A model generated the notes under the pieces. The model ran no database searches and was not told the origin of the DNA. It was given only the letters and a program-made list of their open reading frames with translations. Both the position numbers and the translations under genes were made by a program. Of a stretch of 64,000 bases of DNA, positions 53,792 through 62,527 are shown piece by piece. Each line of letters opens with the position of its first letter. Positions within the stretch are counted from its first letter, which is position 1. This DNA is from Planctomycetaceae bacterium (lineage in GTDB: Bacteria; Planctomycetota; UBA1135; GCA-002686595): NCBI GenBank assembly GCA_011525785.1, contig WYBT01000038.1, forward strand, positions 124,001 through 188,000, in the 5' to 3' direction.

Positions 53792-56482
53792 CTACGGCGT
53801 CGTCACGAACTCGAGCGCGTCACTCAAGTTCGTCGCGCGCGGCGCAGGCGGATCGCGATACCAGGCCTGCGCGTTCACCGCGACTCCGGCGGCGAACGGC
53901 GCGCCCGCGGCCGACGGGTGGGCGGCGAGGTAGGCGAGCCAGTCCGTGCTGAGCGCGCCGTTGCACTGCCCCGTTGATCCGCCGCTGCTGGCGACGAGCA
54001 TGCGCTGCACCGGCGCCTTCACGCACAAGAAGCTCGTGCTGCCCGCGGCCCAAGGCTCCGCGCGTCGCCCGCCGACGCCGTAGAACAGCAGCGCCTGGCG
54101 CTGGCCATCGAGGTTGTCCACGTCGAGCGTGAAGCCGCTCGCGCTCGCGATGCTCGGAGCGCCCGTGAAGCTCACGCTCGCAGCGCAGCCGTTGGTCGAT
54201 GTGCCCGCCGTGCAGTAGCTCACCGGCGTCGGCGAATACGCGATCACGCGCGCGATGCGGCTGCGCACCACGCCGTCGTACCAAGTGAACGCGCCGCCAA
54301 TCAGCGCGCGCCCGTTGGAGTCGAGCGCGATGCTGGTGACGGCCCATCCTGCGCCAGGGACGCCGGGAAAGCTCGCGTCGAGGCTGCCGTCGGCGCCATG
54401 TAGGCGCGCCAGGAACCAACGCGGCCTGCCTCCAGCTGTGGTGAAGTCGCCGCCGAGCAACACCTCGCCGTCGGGCTGCAGTGCGATCGAGTAGACCAAC
54501 GGAGTCAGCGAGGGGTGCGTGACTCCCGGAAGCGGGCTGAAGGTGGTGTCCAGGCTTCCGTCGGCGTTGACCCGGACGATGTGGCCGCAGGGCGTCCCGT
54601 TGTAGGAGAAGAACGAGCCGCCGATCAGCACCTTGCCATCCGGCTGGAGTGCGACCGACTGCACGTACCAGCTCACGCCGGGACTCGACGCGAAGCTCGG
54701 ATCCCGCGAGCCGTCGGCGTTCAGGCGCACGACTCCGCGGTGGAGCGCGCCGCTCACTGAGCTGAACTCCCCTCCGATCAGGATTCGCCCGTCGGGCTGC
54801 AGCAACACGGTGCGAACGATGCCGCCTTCAACGGATGCGGCGAAGCTCGTGTCGATCGCCCCGTCCGCATGGATGCGCGCCACGCCGCGGCTCGCGAAGC
54901 CATCGACCGCAGTGAACGCGCCGGCCAGCAGCACCCTCGCGTCCGGTTGCAGTGCGACTGCTTTCACTATCGAGTTCGGTCCGGCGCCCGGGTCGAAGCC
55001 CGAGTCGACGCTGCCATCGGGATGCAGGCGCGCAACGTTGCGGATCGGCACGCCGTCGAAGCTCGCGAAGGACCCGACCACGACGATCTTCCCATCGGGT
55101 CGAATCGCGGCGTCGGTTGCGCTGCTCGAAGGCCCCGCGCCAGGATCGAAGCCGAGATCGAGCGCTCCATCGACATCGATGCGGGCGATCGACTTGCGCG
55201 CGACGCCCGCATAGACCTCGAAATCGCCGACGAGCAGCGCCTTCCCGTCGGTCTGGGGAACGATGCGGCGCACGACGTTGTCGGGCCCCGCGATGGCGTT
55301 GAACGACGGATCCCGCACGCCGTTGGCGTCCACTCGCGCGACACCGCGCTTGCCGAAGGGAAGCGTGGCGAAGACCTCGCCCGTGACGAGCAACTTGCCG
55401 CTCGCGAGAACGCGCACGTGCGACAGCGAGGGGTTTCCGCCCCCGCTGGGCGCGAAGCTCGCGTCCGTCGCCCCAGTGGGGTGAAGGCGAAGCAGCCCAC
55501 CGTTGCTGGCGAAACTGCCGCTGAGCACGAGCTTGCCGTCGGATTGAAGAGCGACAGTCGACACTGTGGACGCCCCCGGGAGCGCGGGGACGAAGCTCGT
55601 ATCCAGCGGTCCGTCGGGGAGCAGCCGCGCAACACGATGGCGCGCGACGCCGCCGAAGCTGTTGAAGCCGCCTCCGATCACGATGCGGCCGTCGGACAGC
55701 AGGTCCATCGACGCGACGGTCCCGTCCGCGCCTGCGCCCGGATCGAAGCTCGTGTCCACAGCGCCGTTCGTTTGAAGGCGCGCGATGCGACGGCGTGGCA
55801 AGCCGCCATACGTAGAGAATCCGCCGACGACGAGGTAGCGACCATCAGCGAGCCGAGTGAAGTCGAGCACTGCTCCGTTGGGACTCGCGCTCGCGCCGAA
55901 GCTCGCGTCGAGGCTTCCGTCGGCGTTCAGCCGAGCAAGGCCGACTCGTGGCGCCCCATCGACCGTCGAGAAGTAGCCAGCGATCATCACCCGGCCGTCC
56001 GGCTGCACGGCCACGCTCGACACGATGTAATCTGCGCCAGTCCCCGGATGAAAGCTCGTGTCGAGCGAGCCGTCGCTGTTCAAGCGCGCGATGGAACGGC
56101 GGGGGACTCCGTCATAGGTCGAGAACTCGCCGCCCACGATCAGCTTGCCGTCGGGCTGCACGGTAACTGCGCGAACCGGATAGTCGGGTCCGGGCTGAGT
56201 GCGGAGGCTCTCGTCGAGGCTGCCGTCCGCATTGAGGCGGGCCAAGTGCTTCCTCGCCCTGCCGTTGTAGCTCTCGAACTGCCCAGCGATCAGGATCCGC
56301 CCGTCGCCTTGAACCGCGCTCGAGTAGACGAGTTGATTCGCTCCTTCGCCGAATGTGCCGTCGTCGCTCGGACTGAAACTCGGGTCGTTCACCCCTTGAG
56401 CGGCGGTGAGTTGGCCGGGCGCAGTCCAGCAAGCGAGCCCAGCCATCAGGACGACGATGATGCGAGGAAGGTCGAGCGTCAT
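53792..56482 (-). CDS. Secreted delta-60 repeat protein with shared C-terminal domain
   Basis: An 896-residue protein from ATG 56482, with a signal peptide (residues 1-28). It contains about 14 delta-60 repeats (52-60 residues each), recognisable by the sequence VQPDGKLIVGGEFSTYDGVP, then ARLNSDGSLDTSF. Residues 756-896 are the shared C-terminal domain (YCTAGTSTNGC, LLFYGVGGR, FLCVKAPVQR, AQAWYRDPP, ALEFVTTP). Delta-60 proteins form propeller-like secreted structures of unknown function. The gene is flanked by two copies of the 3' end of a radical SAM gene (intact at 56518-57915, remnant at 53579-53755). The stop is 36 bases from the remnant. Confidence 0.9.
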   Translation of the reverse strand: MTLDLPRIIVVLMAGLACWTAPGQLTAAQGVNDPSFSPSDDGTFGEGANQLVYSSAVQGDGRILIAGQFESYNGRARKHLARLNADGSLDESLRTQPGPDYPVRAVTVQPDGKLIVGGEFSTYDGVPRRSIARLNSDGSLDTSFHPGTGADYIVSSVAVQPDGRVMIAGYFSTVDGAPRVGLARLNADGSLDASFGASASPNGAVLDFTRLADGRYLVVGGFSTYGGLPRRRIARLQTNGAVDTSFDPGAGADGTVASMDLLSDGRIVIGGGFNSFGGVARHRVARLLPDGPLDTSFVPALPGASTVSTVALQSDGKLVLSGSFASNGGLLRLHPTGATDASFAPSGGGNPSLSHVRVLASGKLLVTGEVFATLPFGKRGVARVDANGVRDPSFNAIAGPDNVVRRIVPQTDGKALLVGDFEVYAGVARKSIARIDVDGALDLGFDPGAGPSSSATDAAIRPDGKIVVVGSFASFDGVPIRNVARLHPDGSVDSGFDPGAGPNSIVKAVALQPDARVLLAGAFTAVDGFASRGVARIHADGAIDTSFAASVEGGIVRTVLLQPDGRILIGGEFSSVSGALHRGVVRLNADGSRDPSFASSPGVSWYVQSVALQPDGKVLIGGSFFSYNGTPCGHIVRVNADGSLDTTFSPLPGVTHPSLTPLVYSIALQPDGEVLLGGDFTTAGGRPRWFLARLHGADGSLDASFPGVPGAGWAVTSIALDSNGRALIGGAFTWYDGVVRSRIARVIAYSPTPVSYCTAGTSTNGCAASVSFTGAPSIASASGFTLDVDNLDGQRQALLFYGVGGRRAEPWAAGSTSFLCVKAPVQRMLVASSGGSTGQCNGALSTDWLAYLAAHPSAAGAPFAAGVAVNAQAWYRDPPAPRATNLSDALEFVTTP

Positions 56483-56517
56483 GGCAGACGGAGTCTGCGG
56501 TGACGGCTCGAAATGCG

Positions 56518-57915
56518 CTACCGCGCGTAAGCCCGGCGCGCGAAGAGCAGCGTCAAGAACGGCAGCATGTTCGCCTTGTTCGGGATCAGGCTGAAGATCC
56601 GCCACAGGCGCTTGGGATTGAAATAGAAGCGCCGGTAAGCGTCTTTGCGCAGCTTGGTGATCTTCGACTCCGGCACCGTCGAGAGGTTGATCTCGGTCTG
56701 GTACGGCTCGTAGGCCGACCAGTCGGTGGGCAGGTTGAAGCCCGCGTGCTCGACCTGGGTGAAGAGCTCGGTGCCCTTGAAGGGGATCACGCGGAAGAAG
56801 GCCGCGGTGTGGAAGCTCGAGCGCGCGGCCCAGTCGATCGTCGACTGCATCTCCTCTTCGGTCTCGCTCGGGAAGCCGAGCATGAAGGCGCCGTGCACCA
56901 TCACGCCCTGCTTGGCGATGAAGTCGACGATGCGCTCGACCTTGTCGATCTTGAGGTGCTTCTTCATCACCTTCTGGATGCGCGGGCTGGCGGACTCGAC
57001 CGCGACCATGCAGCGGTACATGCCGGCCTGCTTGAGCAGCACGACGAGCTCTTCGTCGAGGATGTCGCCGCGGAAGCCGTTGGGGAAGGTCAGCGCGAGC
57101 TTGTAGCCGCGTTCGATGATGCCGCGGGCGATGGTCTTCGCGCGCTCCGCCTTGAAGTTGAAGATGTCGTCCATGAAGACGAGCTCTTTGACGCCGTACT
57201 TCGTGACGAGCAGGTCGATCTCGGCCAGAACGTGCTCGGCGGAGCGCTCGCGGAAGGTCTTGCCGTAGCTGTTGTGGCAGTACGTGCAGCGCCAAGGGCA
57301 CGCGCGCGAGCTGAACATCGTCGCGAACTCTTTGTGCGCGTAGATCACGCCGCCGCGCGGCACCGTGTGGTACTTGGCGTGGTCGATCAGGTCCCAGGCC
57401 GGGAAGGGCATCTCGTCGAGCTTCTGCGGCGGCGCGCGGTCGGGCTCGTTCACCACTGCGCCGTTCTTGCGCCACGAGAGGCCCAGGCAATCGCTCCAGT
57501 CCGTGCGGCCGTCGCGCACGCCCGCGAGCACGTCGGCGAAGATGAACTCGCCTTCGCCGCGCACGACGAGGTCGACGTTCGGGTCCTTCATCACGTCTTC
57601 CGCCGCGACGCTCGGGTGCGGACCGCCGCACACGATCACGGCCTTGGGCAGACGCGCCTTCGCGAGCTTCGCGACTTCGTGCATGCAGCCGGCCTCGTAG
57701 GTCATCGCCGAGAGGCCGATGACGTCGGGCGCGAGCTTGACCAACTCTTCGACGCAGCGCTCGGGATCCCAGTCCTCGACCTTCATGTCGAGGATGTGCA
57801 CGTCGTTGAAGCGCGCCACGCGCGCCTGCGCGGCGATCATCATGATCCCCAGCGGGTGGACGTGCGTGAACTGGGTGTAGCGGTGGTAGGTCTGGACGAG
57901 GACGGTGCGGACCAT
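56518..57915 (-). CDS. B12-binding-domain radical SAM protein
   Basis: A 465-residue protein from ATG 57915. The N-terminal B12-binding-like domain (about 1-140) has THVHPLGIMMIAAQARVA, DVIGLSAMTYEAG and CGGPHPSVAAEDVM but no strict DxHxxG motif. The radical SAM core follows, with the iron-sulfur motif CPWRCTYC (Cys206, Cys210, Cys213), a glycine-rich VFMDDIFNFK strand, and MVAVESASPRIQKVMKK. Homologs act in methylation, ring-forming and lipid or hopanoid modifications; no specific reaction can be assigned. Its 3' end is duplicated 2.8 kb downstream. Confidence 0.9.
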   Translation of the reverse strand: MVRTVLVQTYHRYTQFTHVHPLGIMMIAAQARVARFNDVHILDMKVEDWDPERCVEELVKLAPDVIGLSAMTYEAGCMHEVAKLAKARLPKAVIVCGGPHPSVAAEDVMKDPNVDLVVRGEGEFIFADVLAGVRDGRTDWSDCLGLSWRKNGAVVNEPDRAPPQKLDEMPFPAWDLIDHAKYHTVPRGGVIYAHKEFATMFSSRACPWRCTYCHNSYGKTFRERSAEHVLAEIDLLVTKYGVKELVFMDDIFNFKAERAKTIARGIIERGYKLALTFPNGFRGDILDEELVVLLKQAGMYRCMVAVESASPRIQKVMKKHLKIDKVERIVDFIAKQGVMVHGAFMLGFPSETEEEMQSTIDWAARSSFHTAAFFRVIPFKGTELFTQVEHAGFNLPTDWSAYEPYQTEINLSTVPESKITKLRKDAYRRFYFNPKRLWRIFSLIPNKANMLPFLTLLFARRAYAR

Positions 57916-58129
57916 GGAGTGAAGCGCGCGGACGAGGGGCGCTCCTGATGGTAGCGCGGCGCCTTACGTGAAGGGCGAACTCGACGGCCTTGGCGCGGCC
58001 GCGACGAAATTCCGGTTTGGGTGCGACCGCGCGAGGCGTGGTCCGGTCTGCGTGGGGCGTTCGCGGCGTTCGGGCCGCGCGAGCGAGCGCTCCTGCCCCG
58101 GCCCATCACGAGAAGAAGAGGAATCGTCC

Positions 58130-59218
58130 ATGCAAGAGTCGCACAACTGTCGGATCACGTTGAACTCGTCGGGTGAAGGCGCGCGCCGCGCGTCGCGCGC
58201 GTCGCGCGCGTTGCTCGCGTCGATGGCGCTGGCTGCGGGCGCGGCCGCGGCCCACGCGAATGAGCTTGGCGAACCGCTCGCGCACGAGTTCGAAGGCCTG
58301 CATGCGGCGCAAGACGCCGTGCAAGTCGAGGCCGGCGACCTGGCGCTGGCGCCGCGCCTGCACGTCGAAATCGGCCGAAGCCCGACGCGCGCGGCCTTCG
58401 CGCTCGACATCTCGGGCGGCCTGGCGCACGGCTGGGCGCTGCTGCACCTTCGCGCCGCGGATGGCGCCTGCGCCACGCAGCTCGTGCGCCTCGACGAGGG
58501 CGGCGCCGCGCGCGTGCTGCGGCTCGACCACCGCGCCACGGGCTCGATCGAAGTCACCTGCACGCTCGCGACGCCTGCCGACGCGAACGGCTTGCTCACC
58601 TCGCGCGTCCTGTCGGCCCAAGTGCCGAGCGCAGCCGAGATGATCGCGCAGTCGCGCGCCCTGGTCGGTTATGGCGCGCCGACCTCGCCCTTCGCGGCCT
58701 TGGGCGCGGCGTCGGGCGTCGTGATCACGGAGATCATGAAGGACCCGACGAGCGTCTCCGACTCGGCCGGCGAGTGGTTCGAGGTGCGCAACCTCGGCTC
58801 GACGCCGATCGACCTGAGCGGCTGGAACATCCGCGACTCGAGCTCGAACGGCCACACGATCCCGGCCACGGCCGGCGCGCTCATCCCGCCGCGCTCGTAC
58901 TTCGTGTTCGGCATCAACGCCAGCCCGTCGCTCAACGGCGGTGTGCTGGTGGGCTACAAGTACTCGAGCTTCACGCTCGGCAACGGCGCCGACGACATCC
59001 AGCTCTACGACGCGAGCGGCGCGCTGGTCGATGCGGTGGCCTACGACGACGGCGTGCTGTGGCCCGACACGCCCGGCAAGGCGCTCAACCTGCAGCGCGC
59101 GCTGGTGGACACGACCTCGAACGACGACGGCGCCAACTGGTGCAACGCACTGAGCCCGCTCAACGGCTCGTCGACCGACACCGGCACTCCGCGCTCGGCC
59201 AACAACGTCTGCCCGTAG
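58130..59218 (+). CDS. Secreted lamin-tail-domain protein
   Basis: A 362-residue protein from ATG 58130, with ribosome site AGAGGAA 6 bases upstream. The start is polar, followed by a signal peptide at about residues 24-43 (ALLASMALAAGAAAAHA). The first domain (about 50-180) is beta-rich and unrecognised. From about residue 205 on there is a lamin-tail domain: VVITEIMKDPTSVSDSAGEW, then FEVRNLGSTPIDLSGWNIRD and later GNGADDIQLYDASGALVDAV. Lamin-tail domains in bacteria occur in exported, often surface or nuclease-associated proteins. It is convergent with the sirtuin gene. Role unknown. Confidence 0.88.
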   Translation: MQESHNCRITLNSSGEGARRASRASRALLASMALAAGAAAAHANELGEPLAHEFEGLHAAQDAVQVEAGDLALAPRLHVEIGRSPTRAAFALDISGGLAHGWALLHLRAADGACATQLVRLDEGGAARVLRLDHRATGSIEVTCTLATPADANGLLTSRVLSAQVPSAAEMIAQSRALVGYGAPTSPFAALGAASGVVITEIMKDPTSVSDSAGEWFEVRNLGSTPIDLSGWNIRDSSSNGHTIPATAGALIPPRSYFVFGINASPSLNGGVLVGYKYSSFTLGNGADDIQLYDASGALVDAVAYDDGVLWPDTPGKALNLQRALVDTTSNDDGANWCNALSPLNGSSTDTGTPRSANNVCP

Positions 59219-59270
59219 CGCGACCGAGCCTCCAAGAACTCGAGGGAGCCGAGCGGCTCGCAACAGCGGT

Positions 59271-59301
59271 GCGCCGCACGGTCGAAGGGACCGTGCGGCG
59301 C
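59271..59301. terminator. Strong hairpin between convergent genes
   Basis: Bases 59271-59283 (GCGCCGCACGGTC) pair perfectly over 13 bases with 59289-59301 around a 5-base loop. It lies 53 bases after the lamin-tail gene stop and 19 bases before the sirtuin gene end. There is no T-run. A two-way terminator or mRNA-end structure is likely. Confidence 0.55.
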
Positions 59302-59319
59302 GTCCGCGGCGCGTGCCGC

Positions 59320-60057
59320 TCACAAGCCGAATCCGGCCAGCAGGCTCTTTGACAACTTGGGAACGGCCTGCGCCGCGCGGCCGGGGACGAACTCGTCGCG
59401 CGGGTCGAGGTTCTCGGGCGCATCCAGGCTCTGCACGAAGGTGCGGGCGCCGAGGTCGCGGGCGGCGGCGAGGAAGCCGGCGGCGGGCCACACCTGGCCA
59501 CTGGTGCCGATGGCGACGAAGTGCGTGCAGGACGCGAGCGCGAGCTCGATCGCGTCCATGTGGTAGGGCATCTCGCCGAACCAGACGATGTCCGGACGCA
59601 GCGCGTCGTGGCCGCAAGCCGGGCACGGCACGAACTCGTCGGGCGAGAGGTGCTCGAGGTCGCGCACACGCCGCTCGCAGCGCTCGCAGCGCAGCCAGGC
59701 GAGCTCGCCGTGCATGTGGATCGGCTGCGAGCCCGCGCGCTCGTGCAAGTCGTCGACGTTCTGCGTGACGAGGGTGAATGCGCCGCCGGCGAGCTTCGCC
59801 TGCCGCTCGAGGTCCGCGAGGGCCGCGTGCGCCGGATTGGGCGACACCTCGCCGAGCTGCGCGCGCCGCTGCTGGTAGAAGCGCCACACCAGTCTGCGGT
59901 CGCGGCGCCAGGCCTGGGGCGTGGCGACGTCCTCGGGGCGCTGGCCTTCCCACAGGCCGCCGTGATCGCGAAAGGTGCGCACTCCCGAGTCGGCCGAGAT
60001 GCCGGCCCCCGTGAGCACCAGCAGGTGCACAGCCCTTTGTTCAGCGCTCGTGGTCAT
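59320..60057 (-). CDS. cobB: Sirtuin (NAD-dependent protein deacylase, CobB type)
   Basis: A 245-residue protein from ATG 60057. The sirtuin motifs are all present: GAGIS (17-21), QNVDDLHERAG (99-109, NAD site), catalytic His116 in HMHGEL, zinc cysteines at 124, 127, 145 and 148, and the IGTSGQVWPAAG segment for NAD binding. The pair Tyr61/Arg64 (RFYQQRRAQLG) is the mark of class III sirtuins, which prefer succinyl and malonyl lysines; deacetylation is also possible. It converges with the lamin-tail gene and is divergent from the second radical SAM gene. Confidence 0.95.
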   Translation of the reverse strand: MTTSAEQRAVHLLVLTGAGISADSGVRTFRDHGGLWEGQRPEDVATPQAWRRDRRLVWRFYQQRRAQLGEVSPNPAHAALADLERQAKLAGGAFTLVTQNVDDLHERAGSQPIHMHGELAWLRCERCERRVRDLEHLSPDEFVPCPACGHDALRPDIVWFGEMPYHMDAIELALASCTHFVAIGTSGQVWPAAGFLAAARDLGARTFVQSLDAPENLDPRDEFVPGRAAQAVPKLSKSLLAGFGL

Positions 60058-60315
60058 GTCTGCCGGCGGGTGGGTCGTGTCGGGCGCGGGCGATGGAGTC
60101 CGAAGCGACTTGCGGCCCGCAGACGCCGCGCCTCGCGAGCGCGGCGTCCGCAACTCGCGGCGCGGATCACCGTCGAGTGGTTCGGCGAGGCTTGCGAGCT
60201 CGCGCGTATGCTAGAGCACCGCTGCGAACGACAGCGCGACACGCCCCCGTCGAGGAGCGCTCGCGCCGACCGCCGCCGCCCTGCATCCGCGCCGCGCCCC
60301 ACGAGACGTTCCACC

Positions 60316-61818
60316 ATGGCCCGAGTCGCCTTCGTTTTGACCACCTGCCACGAGTTCGAGGGGGTCAAGGTCCTCTCCAGCCTGCTGCGCAAGCACGGGC
60401 ACGTGTGCGACGCCTTCATCACCAGCGAGGAGAAGGACTTCTATCGCGCGGTGCTGGACTTCCAGCCGGACGTGATCGGGATCTACGCGACCACCGGCCA
60501 GCACGAGTGGCCCTATCCCTACATCCGCAAGTGGAAGAAGGAGCTCAAGCACCTCAAGGTCGTGATGGGCGGGCCGCACCCCAGCCACGATCTCGAGCCG
60601 CTCAGCCACGCCGATGTGATCGACGCGACCACCAAGGGCGAGGCCGAGTACGCGATGCTCGAGCTGATCGAGGCCTGGGCCGCCAGCCGACCGATCGAGT
60701 TCATCCCCAACGTCGCGTTCCTGGGCTCGGACGGCACGCCGATCCAGAACCCGATCCGGCCGGTGATCCAGGACCTCGACACGCTGCCCTTCCCGGACGT
60801 CGACATCTTCTACAAGTACCCGTTCCTGCGCTCCAAGCGCGTGATGCAGGTGCACGCCAGCCGCGGCTGCCAGAACTCGTGCACGTACTGCTCGGTCGGC
60901 ACGATGAAGAAGGACTGGGTCAGCGGGAAGAAGGGCGAGAAGTTCAACCGCACCAAGTCGGTCGACTACCTGTGCGAGGAGATGAACGACATCCTCGCGC
61001 GCTACCCCGGCTTCCGCATGGTGAACTTCGGCGACGCGGCGCTGAACATGTACTCGGGCTGGCTGCAGGAGTTCGCGGAGAAGTGGCCCAAGCGCGTGGG
61101 CCTGCCGTTCGCCTGCAACATCAACATCAACTACCTCGACGAGGACGACATCATCGCCCTCAAGAAAGCCGGTTGCGTCAGCGTGCAGTTCGGACTCGAG
61201 TCGGGGTCGGAGGACGTGCGGCTCAAGATCTACAAGAAGGGCTACACCGACGACGTGGTGTTCGGCATCCCGCCGCTGTTGCGCAAGCACAAGCTGACCT
61301 TCCGCACCAACAACATCATGGGGTCGCCCGCGGAGACGCTCGACGACATGTTCGAGACGGTGCGCGTGAACAAGAAGATCAAGCCGCAGGGCTGCACGGT
61401 GCTGATCTACCGCTCGTTCCGCTCGACCGCGCTTGGCCAGCAGGACTTCGAACTGGGCCGACTGGACGAGGGCAAGGACATCGGCCCGTCGATCCAGCAC
61501 GACTCCAACATCATCCGCGACGACGTGTACGAGGTCGTCAACCTCCAGAAGCTCTTCAACGTCGCGGTCTACGTGCCCGGCGGCATTCCGCTCGTGCGCC
61601 AGCTCATCAAGCTCCCGCGCAACCGCCTGTACGAGTTCACGCAGCTCTCCTTCCTGTGGTACCAGCACGCGGTCGTGTCGGGCTACGGCATGCTCGACGA
61701 CTTCCTCCTGGGCCTCAAGAACGTCAAGCAGATCCTCCAGCCCACGCGGCGGCGCGAGTTGCCCGAGCGCGTGACGCTGGCCGACCACATGGACACCACG
61801 CGCGAGCTGACGGTGTAG
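60316..61818 (+). CDS. B12-binding-domain radical SAM protein
   Basis: A 500-residue protein from ATG 60316. The N-terminal cobalamin-binding-like domain (about 1-140) carries DVIGIYATTGQHEWPYPYI and VVMGGPHPSHDLE. The radical SAM domain follows with CQNSCTYC (Cys185, Cys189, Cys192) and later a CVSVQFGLESGSEDVR strand. It is clearly distinct from the one at 56518-57915 but of the same broad class. Homologs include methyltransferases and ring-forming enzymes; the reaction is not determined. It is followed 11 bases later by the small gene at 61830, but the latter seems to belong to a separate module. Confidence 0.9.
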   Translation: MARVAFVLTTCHEFEGVKVLSSLLRKHGHVCDAFITSEEKDFYRAVLDFQPDVIGIYATTGQHEWPYPYIRKWKKELKHLKVVMGGPHPSHDLEPLSHADVIDATTKGEAEYAMLELIEAWAASRPIEFIPNVAFLGSDGTPIQNPIRPVIQDLDTLPFPDVDIFYKYPFLRSKRVMQVHASRGCQNSCTYCSVGTMKKDWVSGKKGEKFNRTKSVDYLCEEMNDILARYPGFRMVNFGDAALNMYSGWLQEFAEKWPKRVGLPFACNININYLDEDDIIALKKAGCVSVQFGLESGSEDVRLKIYKKGYTDDVVFGIPPLLRKHKLTFRTNNIMGSPAETLDDMFETVRVNKKIKPQGCTVLIYRSFRSTALGQQDFELGRLDEGKDIGPSIQHDSNIIRDDVYEVVNLQKLFNVAVYVPGGIPLVRQLIKLPRNRLYEFTQLSFLWYQHAVVSGYGMLDDFLLGLKNVKQILQPTRRRELPERVTLADHMDTTRELTV

Positions 61819-61829
61819 GCGGCTGCTCG

Positions 61830-62090
61830 ATGGGGGACCCGCTCGGCTACGACGACTCCGAAGAGGCCCGCGCCCAGCGCGCCGCCGAACGCTCCAAGCG
61901 CATCACGGTGCGCAAGTTCAACTCGTTCGAGGAAGCGGAAGCGGCCGACGACGAGTTCTGGGCCGCGATGACGCCCGCGGAGCGCTTCGCCGCAACTTGT
62001 GAGATGGGGCCTGAATGGGAGGCGTGGAGTGGTCGAGTGCCGAACGAACCCCGACTTTCTCGAGCTGTTGAGCGCGTTCGCCGTTCATGA
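61830..62090 (+). CDS. Small partner protein of nucleotidyltransferase module
   Basis: An 86-residue protein from ATG 61830 with no membrane or signal sequence. It resembles the short acidic proteins commonly encoded just before AbiEii/DUF6036-type nucleotidyltransferases: KFNSFEEAEAADDEFWAAMT, then PAERFAATCEMGPEW and a basic C-terminus RAVERVRRS. It overlaps the following gene by 62 bases. In such pairs the small protein may act as an antitoxin or scaffold, but experimental proof for this family is limited. Confidence 0.7.
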   Translation: MGDPLGYDDSEEARAQRAAERSKRITVRKFNSFEEAEAADDEFWAAMTPAERFAATCEMGPEWEAWSGRVPNEPRLSRAVERVRRS

Positions 62091-62505
62091 AGTTCGATAT
62101 CTGGTCGTCGGGGGCGTGGCCTACTCGACGCACGTCAAGCCGAGGTTCGCAGACAGCCTCGAAGTGTGGGTCGACGCCAACCCGCTGAACGGCGAGCGAG
62201 TGTGGCGGGCGCTCGCGCACTTCGGCGCGCCCCTGCGAGGTGTCACTGCGGCGGACTTCTCCAGCCCGGGCGTTGTCTATCAGGTCGGAGTGCCTCCGCA
62301 ACGAGTCGACGTGCTCACACGCATCGAAGGCGTCGAGTTCGTTCACGCGTGGCCCGGCCGACTCGATCTGGAGTACGGCGGCGTGCCTGTGCACGTCCTC
62401 GGAGCCGCAGAACTTCTCGTCAACAAGCGCGCGGTCGGACGTCCGCGCGACCTCTTGGACGCCAGGGACCTGGAGCGAGTGCTGGATCGCCGACGCAAGA
62501 CGTGA
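62029..62505 (+). CDS. Nucleotidyltransferase (AbiEii/DUF6036-like), degenerate active site
   Basis: A 158-residue protein from GTG 62029 (GGGAGG about 7 bases upstream), overlapping the small partner by 62 bases; GTG 61999 is an in-frame alternative. The MNT-like core has YLVVGGVAYSTHVKPRFADS, followed by LEVWVDAN. The usual motif ends in Asp-x-Asp, as in TKDIDLWV, whereas here the aligned positions read Ser-x-Glu, so catalysis is doubtful. The C-terminus has the typical GAAELLVNKRAVGRPRDLLD helix. Family members are toxins of bacterial TA-like or phage-defence modules. Its current activity is uncertain. Confidence 0.75.
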   Translation: MVECRTNPDFLELLSAFAVHEVRYLVVGGVAYSTHVKPRFADSLEVWVDANPLNGERVWRALAHFGAPLRGVTAADFSSPGVVYQVGVPPQRVDVLTRIEGVEFVHAWPGRLDLEYGGVPVHVLGAAELLVNKRAVGRPRDLLDARDLERVLDRRRKT

Positions 62506-62527
62506 GTCGGCGACGCCGGTGCGACTC

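Noticed and set aside
53579..57915. Insertion sequence or integron cassette around the delta-60 gene
   Set aside because: Direct repeats are present, but no transposase, integrase, terminal inverted repeats or attC-like structure was seen. It is reported only as a duplication.
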